From Bacteroidales bacterium (GTDB taxonomy: Bacteria > Bacteroidota > Bacteroidia > Bacteroidales > UBA7960), in contig PWIY01000346.1 in the NCBI GenBank assembly GCA_003560215.1, forward strand, positions 1 to 5,530: a DNA stretch of 5,530 nucleotides, written 5' to 3'. Of the stretch, positions 5,291 through 5,530 are shown one piece after another (position 1 is the stretch's first letter; every line of letters starts with the position of its first letter). The notes below the pieces were generated by a model. It had not been told where the DNA came from. It did no database searches and was given only the letters and a program-made list of their open reading frames with translations. The position numbers and the translations under genes are program-made.

Positions 5291-5428
5291 GGCCATATTG
5301 TTTGAATCTAATTGGTTATATAGTTGGAACCTGAATGGCCACATGGTATGAACCTGAATGGCCATATGGTATGAACCTGAATGGCCACATGGTATGAACC
5401 TGAGTGGCCAAATGAATTTGAGTTTTGA
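5291..5428. repeat. Six 23-bp tandem units
   Basis: Units begin at 5291, 5314, 5337, 5360, 5383 and 5406, each exactly 23 bp. The central three are nearly identical: GGCCAYATGGTATGAACCTG followed by AAT or AGT. The outer ones are degenerate, most of all the last. The period is not a multiple of three, so this is not coding. The array lies between add and the partial ORF at the right edge, ending 42 bp before that ORF's ATG. Possible readings are transposase-binding multiple repeats at an IS end (known in the IS21 family), iteron-like protein-binding sites, or a plain minisatellite. I cannot choose from this window. Confidence 0.85.
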
Positions 5429-5470
5429 ATATGAGCCGTGGGAAAGGAAATGTTGACAAAGTGAGAGATC

Positions 5471-5530
5471 ATGGCAGGCAAATCTGGTCTGTATCAGGAA
5501 ATGTCATTTTTTCCAGATGAAATGAAAGGC
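5471..5530 (+). CDS. Unidentified partial ORF running off the right edge
   Basis: An ATG at 5471 opens a frame that continues for 20 codons to the window end, starting MAGKSGLYQEMSFFPDEM. An in-frame TGA at 5462-5464 makes this the only possible start in the frame apart from later ones. GTGAGAG precedes it, without a clear ribosome binding site. I do not recognise the family. The position just after a 23-bp tandem array would suit a transposase or a regulator controlled by the array, but 20 residues are not enough to say. A competing 29-codon ORF (5431-5520) overlaps it and ends inside the window. Confidence 0.4.
   Translation, partial: MAGKSGLYQEMSFFPDEMKG

Noticed and set aside
5431..5520. 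29-codon ORF starting ATG at 5431
   Set aside because: It is short, has no recognisable feature and overlaps the longer frame that stays open at 5471-5530, although neither can be proven from this window.

Overview
The window looks like a chromosomal segment of a Bacteroidota bacterium, probably an environmental Bacteroidales-type lineage. This is an inference from four things. The tRNA promoter fits the Bacteroidota form TTTG-N20-TAnnTTTG. The start codons generally lack Shine-Dalgarno sequences. The tRNA gene has no encoded CCA. The protein variants have the look of that phylum. No taxonomic marker is present, so the species is not called.

Layout from left to right. Bases 1-243 hold a possible 3' end of an upstream gene (2-97) and a leader with a repeated 30-bp block and a perfect hairpin. 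A complete lutB-type iron-sulfur protein gene follows (244-1632, +). Next comes a small palindrome-rich tandem array (1633-1790), then a tRNA-Ala(GGC) gene on the minus strand (1828-1901) with its terminator hairpin and a good promoter. Divergent from the tRNA is a LigT-like RNA 2',3'-cyclic phosphodiesterase gene, thpR (1981-2535, +). After it lies a 470-bp intergenic repeat array, then a fructosamine/ketosamine-3-kinase family gene (3007-3936, +). A shorter copy of the same array follows, then an adenosine deaminase gene (start most likely 4068, end 5183, +). The right end carries six 23-bp tandem units and the first 20 codons of an unidentified ORF running off the window.

The proteins are housekeeping or metabolic types: lactate oxidation, RNA 2',3'-cyclic phosphate or 2'-5' chemistry, deglycation of Amadori products, and purine salvage. 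They do not form an obvious pathway. Although all four point the same way, three are separated by structured repeats, so a single operon is unlikely.

The most unusual content is the intergenic DNA. The arrays at 2540-2999 and 3944-4038 are built from an 11-bp anchor (RGTTGYTRGTT, in either orientation) placed on a strict 32/64-bp lattice. The anchors are separated by a 20/21-bp hairpin module or a 53-bp module, and all five 53-bp modules have exactly the same length. The hairpin stem shows a compensatory G-C to C-G change between copies. A second palindrome, GACCCC-GAA-GGGGTC, is tandem after lutB and sits at the point where the large array switches orientation. I see no defence system, CRISPR array or complete mobile element.
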